Position numbers and translations under genes: made by a program. A DNA stretch of 64,000 bases. It comes from an uncultured Macellibacteroides sp. Its GTDB lineage: Bacteria > Bacteroidota > Bacteroidia > Bacteroidales > Tannerellaceae. The DNA lies in assembly GCF_963667135.1 (NCBI RefSeq), contig NZ_OY762974.1, positions 1,364,001 to 1,428,000 on the forward strand. The letters run 5' to 3'. Below the pieces are notes generated by a model, which worked only from the letters and a program-made list of their open reading frames with translations, was not told the DNA's origin and made no database searches. Shown piece after piece: positions 9,982 through 19,625 of this stretch (position 1 is the stretch's first letter; each line of letters begins with the position of its first letter).

Positions 9982-11334
9982 ATGAAGTACGATGTTGCTA
10001 TAATCGGAGGGGGACCTGCCGGATACACTGCTGCAGAAAAAGCCGCAGCCAAGGGACTCTCTACTATTTTATTCGAAAAAAACGCGCTGGGGGGCGTTTG
10101 CCTAAACGAAGGATGTGTACCTACAAAAACTCTGCTTTACTCGGCCAAAGTTTATGATACAATCAAACATGCCTCCAAATACGGCATCTCAGCCGAAAGC
10201 TTTTCATTCGATCTGGACAAGATTATTGCCAGGAAAAATAAAATAATCAAAAAACTTACCGGAGGAATCAAACTAAAGATGAAAGAGCACGGCGTAACCA
10301 TGATACAGGGAGAAGCATGCATTGAAGGGCGTAGCGAAGATGGAACCGTTTCCATTACTTGTCTTGGCGAAACCTACGAAGCGTCTAATCTGTTGATATG
10401 CTCCGGTTCGGAAACCGTAATTCCGCCCATTCCCGGACTAAGCGACACGAGCTACTGGACCAACAAAGAAGCTCTTTTATCCAAAGAACTTCCATCATCC
10501 CTTATTATAATAGGTGGAGGTGTGATTGGCATGGAGTTTGCCTCTTTCTTCAACAGCATGGGTACCGAAGTACATGTGGTTGAGATGCTGGATGAGATTC
10601 TGGGAGGAATGGATCGCGAAATTTCGGCGATGCTTCGGGCTGAATATACAAAAAAGGGTATTAAATTTTATATGGGTCATACTGTTACGGCTGTTAACGG
10701 AAATGAAGTTGAAATAAAAAAAGACGGAGAAACCTTTTTGCTTTCAGGAGAAAAGATTTTGGTTAGTGTTGGAAGGCGCCCTGTATCAAAGGGATTCGGT
10801 TTAGAATCATTGAATTTAGAAATGAACCGAAACGGAATAAAGGTAAATCCCTACTTGCAGACCTCTCTTCCTAATGTGTATGCCTGCGGTGATATTACCG
10901 GGTTTTCTCTGCTGGCGCATACCGCCGTTAGCGAAGCCGAACTTGCGGTTAAACATCTTTTAGGCAAAGCGCCTGCAGGAATGAACTATAATACTGTCCC
11001 CGGAGTTGTTTACACTAATCCGGAAGTGGCCGGTGTGGGTAGAACAGAAGAACAACTAATGTTGGAAGGAACAGAATATGTTGTTAAAAAGCTACCGATG
11101 GCCTTTTCGGGAAGGTTTGTGGCAGAAAACGAGCAAGGCAACGGATTATGTAAAATCCTCCTTGCCACAGACGGAACCATTTTGGGAGCTCATCTGCTGG
11201 GCAACCCGGCTTCCGAGCTGATTGTCAATTTGGGAATGGCTATCGAGAAGAAAATGACAGGCGACCAACTTAATTCAATTATTTTTCCTCATCCAACTGT
11301 AGGAGAAATAATAAAGGAGACTTTATTTGCGTAG
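9982..11334 (+). CDS. lpdA: Dihydrolipoyl dehydrogenase
   Basis: Flavoprotein disulfide reductase, E3 of 2-oxoacid dehydrogenase or glycine-cleavage complexes; it re-oxidises dihydrolipoamide using NAD+. 450 residues, slightly short for the family but complete. FAD-binding GGGPAG at 9-14; redox disulfide C40/C45 in GGVCLNEGCVPTK; NAD-binding GGGVIGME in the middle; the second FAD motif (VYACGDITG); and the catalytic His-Glu pair H437/E442 in FPHPTVGE. No E1/E2 or glycine-cleavage genes lie beside it. Other pyridine-nucleotide disulfide oxidoreductases are possible, but the GGVCLNEGCVPTK signature is that of lipoamide dehydrogenase. Confidence 0.93.
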   Translation: MKYDVAIIGGGPAGYTAAEKAAAKGLSTILFEKNALGGVCLNEGCVPTKTLLYSAKVYDTIKHASKYGISAESFSFDLDKIIARKNKIIKKLTGGIKLKMKEHGVTMIQGEACIEGRSEDGTVSITCLGETYEASNLLICSGSETVIPPIPGLSDTSYWTNKEALLSKELPSSLIIIGGGVIGMEFASFFNSMGTEVHVVEMLDEILGGMDREISAMLRAEYTKKGIKFYMGHTVTAVNGNEVEIKKDGETFLLSGEKILVSVGRRPVSKGFGLESLNLEMNRNGIKVNPYLQTSLPNVYACGDITGFSLLAHTAVSEAELAVKHLLGKAPAGMNYNTVPGVVYTNPEVAGVGRTEEQLMLEGTEYVVKKLPMAFSGRFVAENEQGNGLCKILLATDGTILGAHLLGNPASELIVNLGMAIEKKMTGDQLNSIIFPHPTVGEIIKETLFA

Positions 11335-11375
11335 AATTGCCTACCTTTGTACCCGAAATTCATAACATATACTAA

Positions 11376-12134
11376 TTGGGTACAATTGCAGCCATACAAG
11401 CAAACGGGACCGGCGGATTCGAAGGATTTGTCGGAATACGACTCTGGGATGGACAACTGATTGACGATGTAATGTTCGCATTACTCGTTGTTCAGCTGTC
11501 CGTCTTTGCCATTGTATACCGCAGTTACTTACGTCATTTTATAAAGATGGTAAAAGACGTGTTTCTTGTAAAAGAACGTCACAGCCTTTTTACACAAACA
11601 GTTTCCAACGACGGCTTCTTCAGAAACTTCATGATTTACCAGTCCCTGCTATTGTGCACATTGGCAATCTACTCCATAGCCCGGGCGTATGGGTATATCT
11701 CTCATTTAAGTGAAAAACAGCTCCTGCTAACCATCGGAGCCATCTTTAGCATTGCCTTTCTTTTTTTTCAGTTCAAACAATTACTATATATACTACTGGG
11801 AGTAATCATTGGCGATCACTATAAATACAAACTGTGGAAAACAAGTTATAACGCTATTATCGGACTTTGGGGTGTTCTTTTATATCTTCCCGTATTATGG
11901 CTTTCATTTGTGGGATCGTACACCCTAATACCCATAATATTGTTTATAATTCTCTATATATTATGTCGATTTGCAATTATTTACAAAACGATTAGGATAT
12001 TTTATAAGAAAAACAACGATTTATTCTACTTAAGTTTGTACCTTTGCGGCCAAGAAATTTTACCTCTGGTATTTTTGTACGAAGGTTTGACTTATTTGTA
12101 TAACTTTATCGAGACAAGTACTTTATGGCATTGA
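11376..12134 (+). CDS. DUF4271 integral membrane protein
   Basis: 252 residues with about six to seven hydrophobic segments, matching the Bacteroidetes family DUF4271, which is of unknown function and regularly precedes hemD. The frame opens directly after a TAA at 11373, and the only initiator before the conserved region is TTG at 11376; the next ATG (near 11472) would drop the conserved stretch GFVGIRLWDGQLIDDVMF. TTG is therefore the likely start. TACCTTTG at 11342-11349 is a -7 element overlapping the end of lpdA. The reading frame overlaps hemD by 10 nt, so the genes are probably translated together. Confidence 0.8.
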   Translation: MGTIAAIQANGTGGFEGFVGIRLWDGQLIDDVMFALLVVQLSVFAIVYRSYLRHFIKMVKDVFLVKERHSLFTQTVSNDGFFRNFMIYQSLLLCTLAIYSIARAYGYISHLSEKQLLLTIGAIFSIAFLFFQFKQLLYILLGVIIGDHYKYKLWKTSYNAIIGLWGVLLYLPVLWLSFVGSYTLIPIILFIILYILCRFAIIYKTIRIFYKKNNDLFYLSLYLCGQEILPLVFLYEGLTYLYNFIETSTLWH

Positions 12135-12886
12135 AGATAAAAAAATTATTGGTCTCACAACCCAAGCCTGCAACCGAGAAATCTCCGTATTTCGATATCG
12201 CAGAGAAATATGGTGTGGAAATTGATTTCCGCCCATTTTTTAAAGTAGAACCTTTATCATCTAAAGAGTTCAGACAACAAAAAATTACAATACTAGATCA
12301 TACCGCTGTAATTTTTACGTCGCGGCATGCAATCAATTACTTCTTCCATTTATGTGAAGAATTACGCGTGAGCATACCTGAAACAATGAAATATTTCTGC
12401 ATAACAGAAGCAATTGCTGTTTATTTGCAAAAATACATTGTTTACCGTAAACGTAAAATCTTTTTTAGTCAAACTGGAAAAGTGGATGATCTGGGAGTAA
12501 TCGTTGGCAAACATGCTAAGGAGAAATACCTTGTACCTGTTTCCGACGTGCACAAGGAAGATTTACTGTCTTTACTTGAAACTAAAAAGATTTCCTTTAC
12601 AAAAGCCGTGATGTACCGTACCGTAAGCAACGACTTCACCGATGATGAAAAGTTTGATTACGACATGCTTGTATTTTTCAGTCCGTCCGGGATTTCTTCG
12701 TTATTTAAGAATTTCCCCAATTTCGACCAGAAAGATATAAAGATAGGATGTTTCGGACCTACTACAGCGAAAGCCGTAAAAGACGCCGGATTACGTCTGG
12801 ACGTTGAAGCTCCGACGCCTGAAGCTCCTTCAATGACAGCTGCTCTGGAGCAGTATCTGAAGAAACAGATGTCAGAAAAAGGATGA
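12125..12886 (+). CDS. hemD: Uroporphyrinogen-III synthase
   Basis: Closes and isomerises hydroxymethylbilane to uroporphyrinogen III in tetrapyrrole synthesis. 253 residues, the normal length; this family is poorly conserved, and the call rests on the two-lobe pattern (AVIFTSRHAINYFF in the first lobe, MLVFFSPSGISSLFKNFP in the second), the conserved late stretch GCFGPTTAKAVKDAGL, and the usual Bacteroidetes position between DUF4271 and rnpA. It overlaps the upstream gene by 10 nt and rnpA by 4 nt (ATGA). No other haem genes are nearby. Confidence 0.85.
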   Translation: MALKIKKLLVSQPKPATEKSPYFDIAEKYGVEIDFRPFFKVEPLSSKEFRQQKITILDHTAVIFTSRHAINYFFHLCEELRVSIPETMKYFCITEAIAVYLQKYIVYRKRKIFFSQTGKVDDLGVIVGKHAKEKYLVPVSDVHKEDLLSLLETKKISFTKAVMYRTVSNDFTDDEKFDYDMLVFFSPSGISSLFKNFPNFDQKDIKIGCFGPTTAKAVKDAGLRLDVEAPTPEAPSMTAALEQYLKKQMSEKG

Positions 12887-13269
12887 CAATAAAAAGGTTC
12901 ACCCTTTCAAAAGAAGAACGCCTTTCGTGGAAACGTCATATTGATCTGTTGTTTGCTGAGGGTCATTCATTTATGGCCTTTCCACTAAGGGTGGTATATC
13001 TTCCGGTTGAAGAAAAGGACCTGTCTTCGCAGGTCGCGATTATGGTGAGTGTACCTAAAAAGAAATTCAAGCGCGCCAATAAGCGTAACCTGATAAAAAG
13101 ACTGGTTCGGGAAGCATACCGCATACATAAATATGAGCTGACAGAGCCCCTTGAAGAAAAAAATACAAGAATGCTTGTTGCCTTTCTCTATGTGGATAAA
13201 GAGATCAGAACCTTTACCGAAATAGAAAAAGCGATGGGTAAAGCCCTGAAAGCGCTAAAAGATAAATGA
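12883..13269 (+). CDS. rnpA: Ribonuclease P protein component
   Basis: Basic protein subunit of RNase P, which trims the 5' leader of pre-tRNAs. 128 residues. The family signature is the RNR motif in [19 protein letters not shown], residues 62-80, preceded by the MVSVPKK strand. The start codon overlaps the hemD stop as ATGA, and the stop overlaps the yidD start in the same way, so the three are translationally coupled. In many other phyla rnpA follows rpmH near the origin; rpmH is not here. Confidence 0.95.
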   Translation: MTIKRFTLSKEERLSWKRHIDLLFAEGHSFMAFPLRVVYLPVEEKDLSSQVAIMVSVPKKKFKRANKRNLIKRLVREAYRIHKYELTEPLEEKNTRMLVAFLYVDKEIRTFTEIEKAMGKALKALKDK

Positions 13270-13487
13270 AGAAATTCTTCACCTATATCCTGTTACTGCC
13301 GGTTTATTTCTATAAATATTTTATTTCACCCATGACTCCGGCAGCGTGCAGGTTTACTCCAACCTGCTCCGAATACGCAGTGCAGGCACTAAAGAAACAC
13401 GGTCCTTTTAAAGGACTATACCTGGCAATTAAAAGAATTCTCCGCTGTAATCCCTGGGGAGGTAGCGGTTACGATCCGGTTCCCTGA
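13266..13487 (+). CDS. yidD: YidD, membrane protein insertion efficiency factor
   Basis: Small membrane-associated protein that helps YidC insert membrane proteins. 73 residues; typical signature [22 protein letters not shown], with the three conserved cysteines (two here, one in the later ILRCNPW) and the end [10 protein letters not shown]. It overlaps rnpA by 4 nt, the usual neighbour of yidD in bacteria. Confidence 0.96.
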   Translation: MKKFFTYILLLPVYFYKYFISPMTPAACRFTPTCSEYAVQALKKHGPFKGLYLAIKRILRCNPWGGSGYDPVP

Positions 13488-13488
13488 C

Positions 13489-14142
13489 ATGGATTATTTC
13501 GATATACATACCCATCGCCTTCCTGATAAAGAGAAAGAAATTCTGTTTATACTGAATTGCATGCCGGACAACGGCAACCCTCTCTCCGATCAGCTTGTTT
13601 CAGATTTTCGCGGCTATTATTCCATAGGAATTCATCCCGGATACATCGCCGACACCGAACGTCAGCTTCAGGAGGTTCGTGAATCCTGTACTCACCGGCT
13701 CGTTATTGCCATTGGAGAAGCTGGATTGGACAAACTGGCCGACGCATTTCTTCCCGAACAGATAAAGATATTCAAAATTCAGGCGCTGCTGGCAGAAGAA
13801 TTCAGCAAGCCTCTCATTATTCACTGCGTGAAAGCCTGGGCAGAACTTATTTCAGTCAAGAAGGAGTTGAAACCTAAGATGCCATGGATAATCCATGGCT
13901 TTCGCGGAAATGGACAATTGGCCGGTCAGCTTATTAAGCAAGGATTCTATCTCTCCTTCGGAGGTTTGTTTAATCCGGAAGCACTGCAAAAGGAGTATTT
14001 AAACCGCATACTGGCAGAAACCGACAACAGCGATCTGTCTATCTGCAACGTGTATCAGCGGCTTGCCACATCCATGCAGATAGATGCAGTGCTATTTTCC
14101 AACACATTAAGAGATAATGTTCGCAAGGTTTTTGCTATCTGA
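13489..14142 (+). CDS. TatD-family metal-dependent hydrolase
   Basis: Predicted nuclease or phosphoesterase of the TatD family, a metal-dependent TIM barrel. 217 residues, about 40 shorter than E. coli TatD, as in the Bacteroidetes branch found next to yidD. Metal-ligand positions seen: DIHTHR (H7, H9), IGEAGLD with the conserved Glu, IIHCVKAW, IIHGFRGN and AETDNSD with the final Asp. It begins one base after yidD, as the last gene of the hemD-rnpA-yidD run. Substrate not known; roles in DNA repair or 3' end processing are described for relatives. Confidence 0.85.
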   Translation: MDYFDIHTHRLPDKEKEILFILNCMPDNGNPLSDQLVSDFRGYYSIGIHPGYIADTERQLQEVRESCTHRLVIAIGEAGLDKLADAFLPEQIKIFKIQALLAEEFSKPLIIHCVKAWAELISVKKELKPKMPWIIHGFRGNGQLAGQLIKQGFYLSFGGLFNPEALQKEYLNRILAETDNSDLSICNVYQRLATSMQIDAVLFSNTLRDNVRKVFAI

Positions 14143-14198
14143 TTTAAAAAATAAGTCGTAACTTTGCCAGCATTGAAATAACACAATAATTATATACG

Positions 14199-15491
14199 AT
14201 GAATTTTGTTGAAGAATTAAGATGGAGAGGCATGATTCATGACATGATGCCTGGTACAGAAGAACAGTTACAAAAAGAGATGACATCTGCTTATGTGGGC
14301 ATCGACCCTACCGCAGATTCTTTACATATTGGACACCTTGTTGGAGTAATGATGTTAAAACACCTGCAGCGTGCTGGTCACCGCCCTATCGCATTGATAG
14401 GCGGAGCAACAGGTATGATTGGTGACCCATCTTTAAAATCCGCAGAGCGTAATTTGCTGGACGAAGCGACCCTGCGTCACAACCAGGATAGCATCAAAAA
14501 CCAGCTGGCCAAGTTTTTGGATTTCGATTCGGACGCACCTAACGCAGCCAAGCTGGTTAATAACTACGACTGGATGAAAGATTATTCTTTCCTAAATTTC
14601 ATTCGCGATATCGGCAAACACCTTACGGTAAACTACATGATGTCTAAAGACTCTGTAAAGAAACGCCTCAGCTCCGAATCGAACGTAGGGATGTCTTTCA
14701 CCGAATTTTCCTACCAATTGCTTCAGGGCTATGACTTCCTTTATCTGTATCAGCACGAAGGATGTCGCCTGCAAATGGGAGGTTCGGACCAGTGGGGTAA
14801 TATCACTACCGGAACTGAATTAATCAGACGCAAACAGGGAGGCGAAGCTTTTGCTCTTACCTGTCCGCTTATTACAAAGGCTGATGGAGGTAAATTTGGC
14901 AAAACGGAATCAGGTAATGTTTGGCTGGACCGCCGCTATACTTCTCCTTATAAATTCTATCAGTTTTGGTTAAATGTTAGTGATGCCGATGCAGCCAAAT
15001 ACATCAAAATCTTTACTGCACTGGAAAAAGAAGGAATAATCGCGCTGGAAGCAGAACAAGCAGCAGCACCACATCTTCGTCCTTTACAAAAACGTCTGGC
15101 CAAAGAGGTAACAGTTATGGTTCACTCTGAAGAAGATTATAATGCAGCGGTAGAAGCTTCCAATATTTTGTTCGGCAACTCCACCTCTGACGCTTTGAAG
15201 AAAATTGACGAAGACACTTTGTTGGCTGTATTCGAAGGTGTTCCTCAATTCGAAGTATCGAAAGAAGATATGGGCGCAGGAATCAAAGCGGTTGATCTGC
15301 TTACAGAAAAGGCACCTGTCTTTCCTTCAAAAGGTGAAATGCGCAAGTTGGTTCAAAGCGGAGGAGTAAGTGTAAACAAGGAGAAGCTTGTGCAACCAGA
15401 TGAATTAATTACAGAAGATTCCTTGCTAAACAGCAAGTACTTACTGGTTCAAAAGGGAAAGAAGAACTACTTTTTGCTCATCGTAAAGTAA
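14199..15491 (+). CDS. tyrS: Tyrosyl-tRNA synthetase
   Basis: Charges tRNA-Tyr with tyrosine in the cytoplasm. 430 residues, normal for bacterial TyrRS. The class I HIGH signature is at 43-46 (SLHIGHLVG), the tyrosine site lies in the YQLLQGYDF and [10 protein letters not shown] region, the KMSKS loop appears as KFGKTESG, and an S4-type RNA-binding domain closes the protein ([13 protein letters not shown]). TAACTTTG at 14159-14166 is a -7 element just after the TatD gene, so tyrS probably has its own promoter. Confidence 0.97.
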   Translation: MNFVEELRWRGMIHDMMPGTEEQLQKEMTSAYVGIDPTADSLHIGHLVGVMMLKHLQRAGHRPIALIGGATGMIGDPSLKSAERNLLDEATLRHNQDSIKNQLAKFLDFDSDAPNAAKLVNNYDWMKDYSFLNFIRDIGKHLTVNYMMSKDSVKKRLSSESNVGMSFTEFSYQLLQGYDFLYLYQHEGCRLQMGGSDQWGNITTGTELIRRKQGGEAFALTCPLITKADGGKFGKTESGNVWLDRRYTSPYKFYQFWLNVSDADAAKYIKIFTALEKEGIIALEAEQAAAPHLRPLQKRLAKEVTVMVHSEEDYNAAVEASNILFGNSTSDALKKIDEDTLLAVFEGVPQFEVSKEDMGAGIKAVDLLTEKAPVFPSKGEMRKLVQSGGVSVNKEKLVQPDELITEDSLLNSKYLLVQKGKKNYFLLIVK

Positions 15492-15508
15492 AAATTTGAA
15501 CGAGATAC

Positions 15509-15538
15509 TTGCAAAATAAAAATAAATGTTTACCTTTG
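15509..15538 (+). promoter_or_regulatory. Promoter of tRNA-Gln
   Basis: TTG at 15509-15511, exactly 19 nt, then TACCTTTG at 15531-15538: a full match to the Bacteroidetes primary sigma consensus, 26 nt before the mature tRNA. It serves as an internal standard for the promoter-like sequence in the CRISPR repeats. Confidence 0.8.
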
Positions 15539-15564
15539 CAACGCTTTAGAATAAAGCATCGGAT

Positions 15565-15635
15565 TGTCTCATGGTGTAATGGTAGCACTACAGTTTTTGG
15601 TTCTGTCTGTCGAAGTTCGAATCTTCGTGAGACAA
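15565..15635 (+). tRNA. tRNA-Gln (anticodon TTG)
   Basis: Cloverleaf found by eye: acceptor stem TGTCTCA (15565-15571) pairs with TGAGACA (15628-15634), discriminator base A at 15635. The anticodon loop TTTTGGT carries TTG, reading CAA. The T31-T39 mismatch at the base of the anticodon loop and the T/A acceptor pair are the same as in other bacterial tRNA-Gln. The T arm is GAAG-T-TCGAATC-TTCG-like. CCA is not encoded. Confidence 0.94.
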
Positions 15636-15646
15636 CAATCTAAGAA

Positions 15647-15688
15647 AAGAAAAGCGTTAAGGATTTAATCCTTGACGCTTTTCTTATT
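15647..15688 (+). terminator. Terminator after tRNA-Gln
   Basis: A long stem of AAGAAAAGCG (15647-15656) with CGCTTTTCTT (15676-15685), continued inward by AAGGAT/ATCCTT with one mismatch, ends in a T-rich tail. Confidence 0.85.
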
Positions 15689-15706
15689 TAATATATCCTT
15701 CGTCTT

Positions 15707-15736
15707 TTGTCGCTGATCCCAAAAAAACTATATTTG
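15707..15736 (+). promoter_or_regulatory. Promoter of the GH31 gene
   Basis: TTG at 15707-15709, 19 nt, TATATTTG at 15729-15736: a full Bacteroidetes-type promoter 50 nt before the GH31 start codon. Confidence 0.75.
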
Positions 15737-15786
15737 CAAAATCAATTATCAATTGACGCCATATACAATATTCAAAACGAAACAAT

Positions 15787-17394
15787 ATGTATTTACGAAA
15801 AGGATTTATTCTTTCTCTCATGGCCATACTGTTGGCACTCCCTTGCATGGCACAAAACAAGTATGAAACAAGAATCACTTCCGCCGACGGAGAAAAATGG
15901 TGGGGAGGAATGGTTGCTTTGGGTTCAAAAATGCCATTCGACGGAAACCTTCGTCTGGTAGACCTGGCTTCCGAGAATCTAAATAATCAGAACGTGCCTC
16001 TGTTTCTGTCCTCCAAGGGCCGTTTTATCTGGAGCGATAAGCCATTCTCTTTTAAAACGGAAAACGGTCAGTTACATATTTATTCCGAATACGAAAAAGT
16101 AACCCCTGTACAGGCAGGCAAAACATTAAAGGATGCCTATAGGACCGCCTCTTCCAAATTTTTCCCGCCTTCGGGTAAACTGCCGGATCCTTTATTCTTT
16201 TCCATGCCGCAATACAACACATGGATTGAACTTATGTACAACCAAAATCAGGAAGACATTCTGAAATATGCCGATAATGTACTTAAAAACAATTTCCCGG
16301 TAGGTGTTTTTATGGTAGACGATAACTGGCAGAAATATTATGGAAACTTCGACTTCAAACCAGAACGTTTCGCGGATCCTAAAGGAATGATTGATCGTTT
16401 GCACAAAGACGGATTCCGCATTATGTTATGGATATGCCCCTTCGTAAGTCCGGACAGTCCCGAATTCAGGGAGCTTCAGAAAAAGGGCTATCTGATAAAA
16501 AAGAAAGGAACTAACGAGGCTGCTATTATTCCCTGGTGGAATGGATATAGTGCCTGCTACGATTTAAGCAACCCACAAGCTGTATCACATCTGAAAGGGA
16601 ACTTGAAGAATTTACAAGAAAAATATGGAGTCGACGGTTTTAAATTTGATGCCGGAGATGTAAGTCATTTTAATGACCCGACTCTTGAGTTTTACGATAA
16701 AGCGGCAACCTCTGTTGATATGTGTCAGTATTGGGCAAAGATTGGGCTGGACTTCCCGTTCAATGAATATCGCGCAGGCTGGAAGATGGGTGGTCAGGCA
16801 TTGGTGCAGCGACTGGGAGATAAGGATTACTCCTGGGATGCCGTAGGTCTGCTGATCACGGACATGATTTCCGCTGGTTTACTTGGATATGCCTATACAT
16901 GCCCGGATATGATCGGAGGAGGCCAATTTGGTTCATTCTTAGATATCGATCAGACGAAGCTGGACCAGGAATTAATTGTCCGTTCTTGTCAGGTTCACGC
17001 ATTAATGCCTATGATGCAATTCTCTGTTGCTCCGTGGCGTATCCTTGACGAAAAACATTTAGCCATATGCCGCAGTTATGCATCCCTACACGAAAAGATG
17101 GGTAACTATATACTCGAACAAGCCCATCAGTCGGCAAAAAACGGAGAACCAATAATCAGGCATATGGAATACGAATTCCCGAATCAGGGTTTTGCCGAAT
17201 GTAAAGATCAGTTTATGTTGGGAGACAGGTATCTGGTAGCTCCTGTTTTGACTAAAGAGCATACGCGCAAGGTTGTTCTTCCCAAAGGTTTGTGGAAAGA
17301 CGACACCGGCAAAAAATTCAAAGGACCAAAAACTATCGAAGTGAATGCTCCTTTGGAGCGATTACCTTACTATGAACGAATCATTTCGCTTTAA
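15787..17394 (+). CDS. Glycoside hydrolase family 31 protein (exported)
   Basis: Retaining alpha-glycosidase family (alpha-glucosidase, alpha-xylosidase, sulfoquinovosidase and related enzymes). 535 residues with an N-terminal signal peptide (MYLRKGFILSLMAILLALPCMAQ), so it probably acts in the periplasm. A beta-sandwich N-domain is followed by the TIM barrel: FMVDDNWQ near 176-182, GFRIMLWICPFVSPDSPEF near 209-227, the nucleophile D288 in DGFKFDAGD, and a candidate acid/base D351 in YSWDAVG. Shorter than typical GH31 enzymes (650-800), with a reduced C-terminal part. It has its own promoter and a bidirectional terminator. The exact substrate cannot be read from the sequence. Confidence 0.9.
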   Translation: MYLRKGFILSLMAILLALPCMAQNKYETRITSADGEKWWGGMVALGSKMPFDGNLRLVDLASENLNNQNVPLFLSSKGRFIWSDKPFSFKTENGQLHIYSEYEKVTPVQAGKTLKDAYRTASSKFFPPSGKLPDPLFFSMPQYNTWIELMYNQNQEDILKYADNVLKNNFPVGVFMVDDNWQKYYGNFDFKPERFADPKGMIDRLHKDGFRIMLWICPFVSPDSPEFRELQKKGYLIKKKGTNEAAIIPWWNGYSACYDLSNPQAVSHLKGNLKNLQEKYGVDGFKFDAGDVSHFNDPTLEFYDKAATSVDMCQYWAKIGLDFPFNEYRAGWKMGGQALVQRLGDKDYSWDAVGLLITDMISAGLLGYAYTCPDMIGGGQFGSFLDIDQTKLDQELIVRSCQVHALMPMMQFSVAPWRILDEKHLAICRSYASLHEKMGNYILEQAHQSAKNGEPIIRHMEYEFPNQGFAECKDQFMLGDRYLVAPVLTKEHTRKVVLPKGLWKDDTGKKFKGPKTIEVNAPLERLPYYERIISL

Positions 17395-17395
17395 T

Positions 17396-17433
17396 AAAAA
17401 GAGAGGGCGCCCTGATAGGCGTCCTCTCTTTTT
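17396..17433. terminator. Bidirectional terminator after GH31
   Basis: AAAAAGAGAGG (17396-17406) pairs with CCTCTCTTTTT (17423-17433), with an inner CGCC/GGCG stem. A-run and T-run flanks serve GH31 on the plus strand and the convergent gene on the minus strand. Confidence 0.9.
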
Positions 17434-17436
17434 ATC

Positions 17437-19446
17437 TTATAATTTTACAATCAGCGTTTCTCCGTCTTTCATACTCTTTCGTATTACTTTTCCTTTTTCA
17501 GGTTTAATCACAACAACTATGTTTGTTTTGTTTCGGGAGACTTCTATATCCGCGCTATTACCAAAGGCGTTCATTTTCTTTAACGACATCTCGTTCCATT
17601 CTTTGGGGAGACGGGGAGTGAGGGAAAAGGAATGAAGTCCGGTTGGACGGATACCGAAAAGTCCTTCGGTGATAATCCGGCAGTATAATCCGCTTTCGGC
17701 CGACAAATGGCGTTGGTCTCCTTCCGGCCAGGCTTCGATGGGATAGGGCACATGTTCGCCAAGCAAACGGTGTTCCGAGTAATATTTGAGGTAATCCGTT
17801 GCTTTTTCGGTTTCGCCGCAAGCATAAACACCCCTAAGCGCGTACAAAGTAGAACGATCCCAGAAGGTTTCGCTTCCAGCCTGGGTAAGCAATCCCTCTT
17901 TAGTCCATAAACGAGGCGAAAACAACGCCTTGATTGTCTCTGCCTTTCGGTCATAGATGCCAACTGTAAGCGGCATACATATCCACGAACGGAGCACCTC
18001 ATTCCCTTCGTAATACCGATAGGTTTCAAAACCCTCTACCTTCGCTCCAAAATAGGCATCCATATTTGTACGAAGTACACCAGCCTGCTTTGCATAAGAC
18101 GACAGCTTGTTTGCGGGTTTCCCTAAATCTTTTCCCAGATAAACAGCCGATAGTAAGGCATCGTAATACAGAGACGAGGTACACAGATTGGCCTTGCCGG
18201 CAGGGAAACGTCCTTCCAGTTCGTCGGCATCCGACTTTACCACACCCTGTTCGTTCAGGTTACGGCAGCAATACTCCAGACACCATTCAATAAGAGGCCA
18301 AAGTTCGAGAGCCTCTTGTTTGTCTCCCCTGGCCAGCGCATAACGGGAAGCACCGTAAGCAATCATAGCCGCATCGCCACGGTCGCCCGCCCCATTCCAT
18401 ATATCTGTACCTTCGGCAATAATTGAACTGGGTATGGGTTTATATTCGTCGTTCATAAAACGGGCAAAGTGCTTATAGGAATTGAGCGCAGACTTATTAC
18501 CTGTTTCATACCCCAGAAAAGGGAAAAAGGGATTAATATATTCTGCCTGGTCGTTTGCCCAAATGGCAGCGTAGTAAGATTCGCCGCCCGGTCCATGCAG
18601 TAACCCGCCTTTGGTATCGTAAATACTTTCGGCTCCGCGAATTTTGGCAAAGGCGAATTGAGCATTGATTGCAGGATCGGGAGTCTGAAGAACCAGGTTA
18701 TCCCAAAAACCGGCGACAAGAGCAACTCTTTCGGTATACTCATCCTCTACATTGATTGCAGCTTCTTTCTCCGAAGGCTTGTATCCCGAAAAAGTAGCCC
18801 CGAAAGAAAGCGACTCACCCGGTTTAAGGACGGCAGCAGTCTGTCCGCCTACTTCGGATACGAGCGAATAACTCCCATCCACTCCTCTTTTCGGATCTGT
18901 TTTACTAACAGATCTGGCTGCGGGAACTTCCAGATACAGTTCGGAATCTCCTTTGTTTGCCAGTGTGTATTTCTCACAAAAGGCAGGCTTGGAAACAGAA
19001 GGAAACAGAATACGAGTCATCTCCAGTTTTCCTTTTCCCGGAAGATTGAACTCACTGCGTACCGTCATAAGTCCTTTTAAATTGATCTCTTTAACCTGCT
19101 CTCCTGTCAGCGACCGGCCATTTACCGAAATCATCTCCACCACGTTTAAGTCTACGCGCCGCATCAGACTGGCGTGGGTATTGTTAGGCACGGTACGCAG
19201 CAAAGGCCAGACCATTCCACGGCTTAAATGAAAAGCGCCGGCATCGTCTACACCATACCGAAGCACTGTCGAAACTTTAAGTCCGCTCATCTCGATATGA
19301 TCGCTATGAGGAAGACTTCCATTAACTATCCAGGAGATACTTCCGTCCGAATTGATTTTCCATCGGTTATCCGGACTCCCCACGGCTGCAGACATGGGCA
19401 ACAAATAAAAAAGAGTAAGCAAGGCAACAAGACAAATTCTTTTCAT
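17437..19446 (-). CDS. Exported six-hairpin glycosidase-like protein
   Basis: 669 residues with a signal peptide (MKRICLVALLTLFYLLPMSAA). The N-terminal 260 residues look like a beta-sandwich domain; the rest has the make-up of an (alpha/alpha)6 barrel of the six-hairpin glycosidase superfamily, with GGESYYAAIWANDQAEY, NGAGDRGDAAMIAYGASRYA and the late YPIEAWPEGDQRHLSAESGLYCRIITEGLFGI, which carries likely acid residues. The closest classes would be alpha-L-rhamnosidase-like or GH95/GH65-like proteins, but none could be assigned. It converges on the GH31 gene, so the two may belong to one sugar-use locus despite opposite strands. Confidence 0.7.
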   Translation of the reverse strand: MKRICLVALLTLFYLLPMSAAVGSPDNRWKINSDGSISWIVNGSLPHSDHIEMSGLKVSTVLRYGVDDAGAFHLSRGMVWPLLRTVPNNTHASLMRRVDLNVVEMISVNGRSLTGEQVKEINLKGLMTVRSEFNLPGKGKLEMTRILFPSVSKPAFCEKYTLANKGDSELYLEVPAARSVSKTDPKRGVDGSYSLVSEVGGQTAAVLKPGESLSFGATFSGYKPSEKEAAINVEDEYTERVALVAGFWDNLVLQTPDPAINAQFAFAKIRGAESIYDTKGGLLHGPGGESYYAAIWANDQAEYINPFFPFLGYETGNKSALNSYKHFARFMNDEYKPIPSSIIAEGTDIWNGAGDRGDAAMIAYGASRYALARGDKQEALELWPLIEWCLEYCCRNLNEQGVVKSDADELEGRFPAGKANLCTSSLYYDALLSAVYLGKDLGKPANKLSSYAKQAGVLRTNMDAYFGAKVEGFETYRYYEGNEVLRSWICMPLTVGIYDRKAETIKALFSPRLWTKEGLLTQAGSETFWDRSTLYALRGVYACGETEKATDYLKYYSEHRLLGEHVPYPIEAWPEGDQRHLSAESGLYCRIITEGLFGIRPTGLHSFSLTPRLPKEWNEMSLKKMNAFGNSADIEVSRNKTNIVVVIKPEKGKVIRKSMKDGETLIVKL

Positions 19447-19625
19447 AACTATTCGAATTGACTGAGATTAAGGTAACTATTTTCGCATCCAAAGAAATGC
19501 GGAAACAAAGATAACTTTTAATTAAAAAGAGAAAGATAATTCATTTACTTTTTCTCTTTTAATCAGAATCAGATGTATTATCAATAATAATTAAGTATGT
19601 TTGTGCACTCATTTTTAAATCTTTT

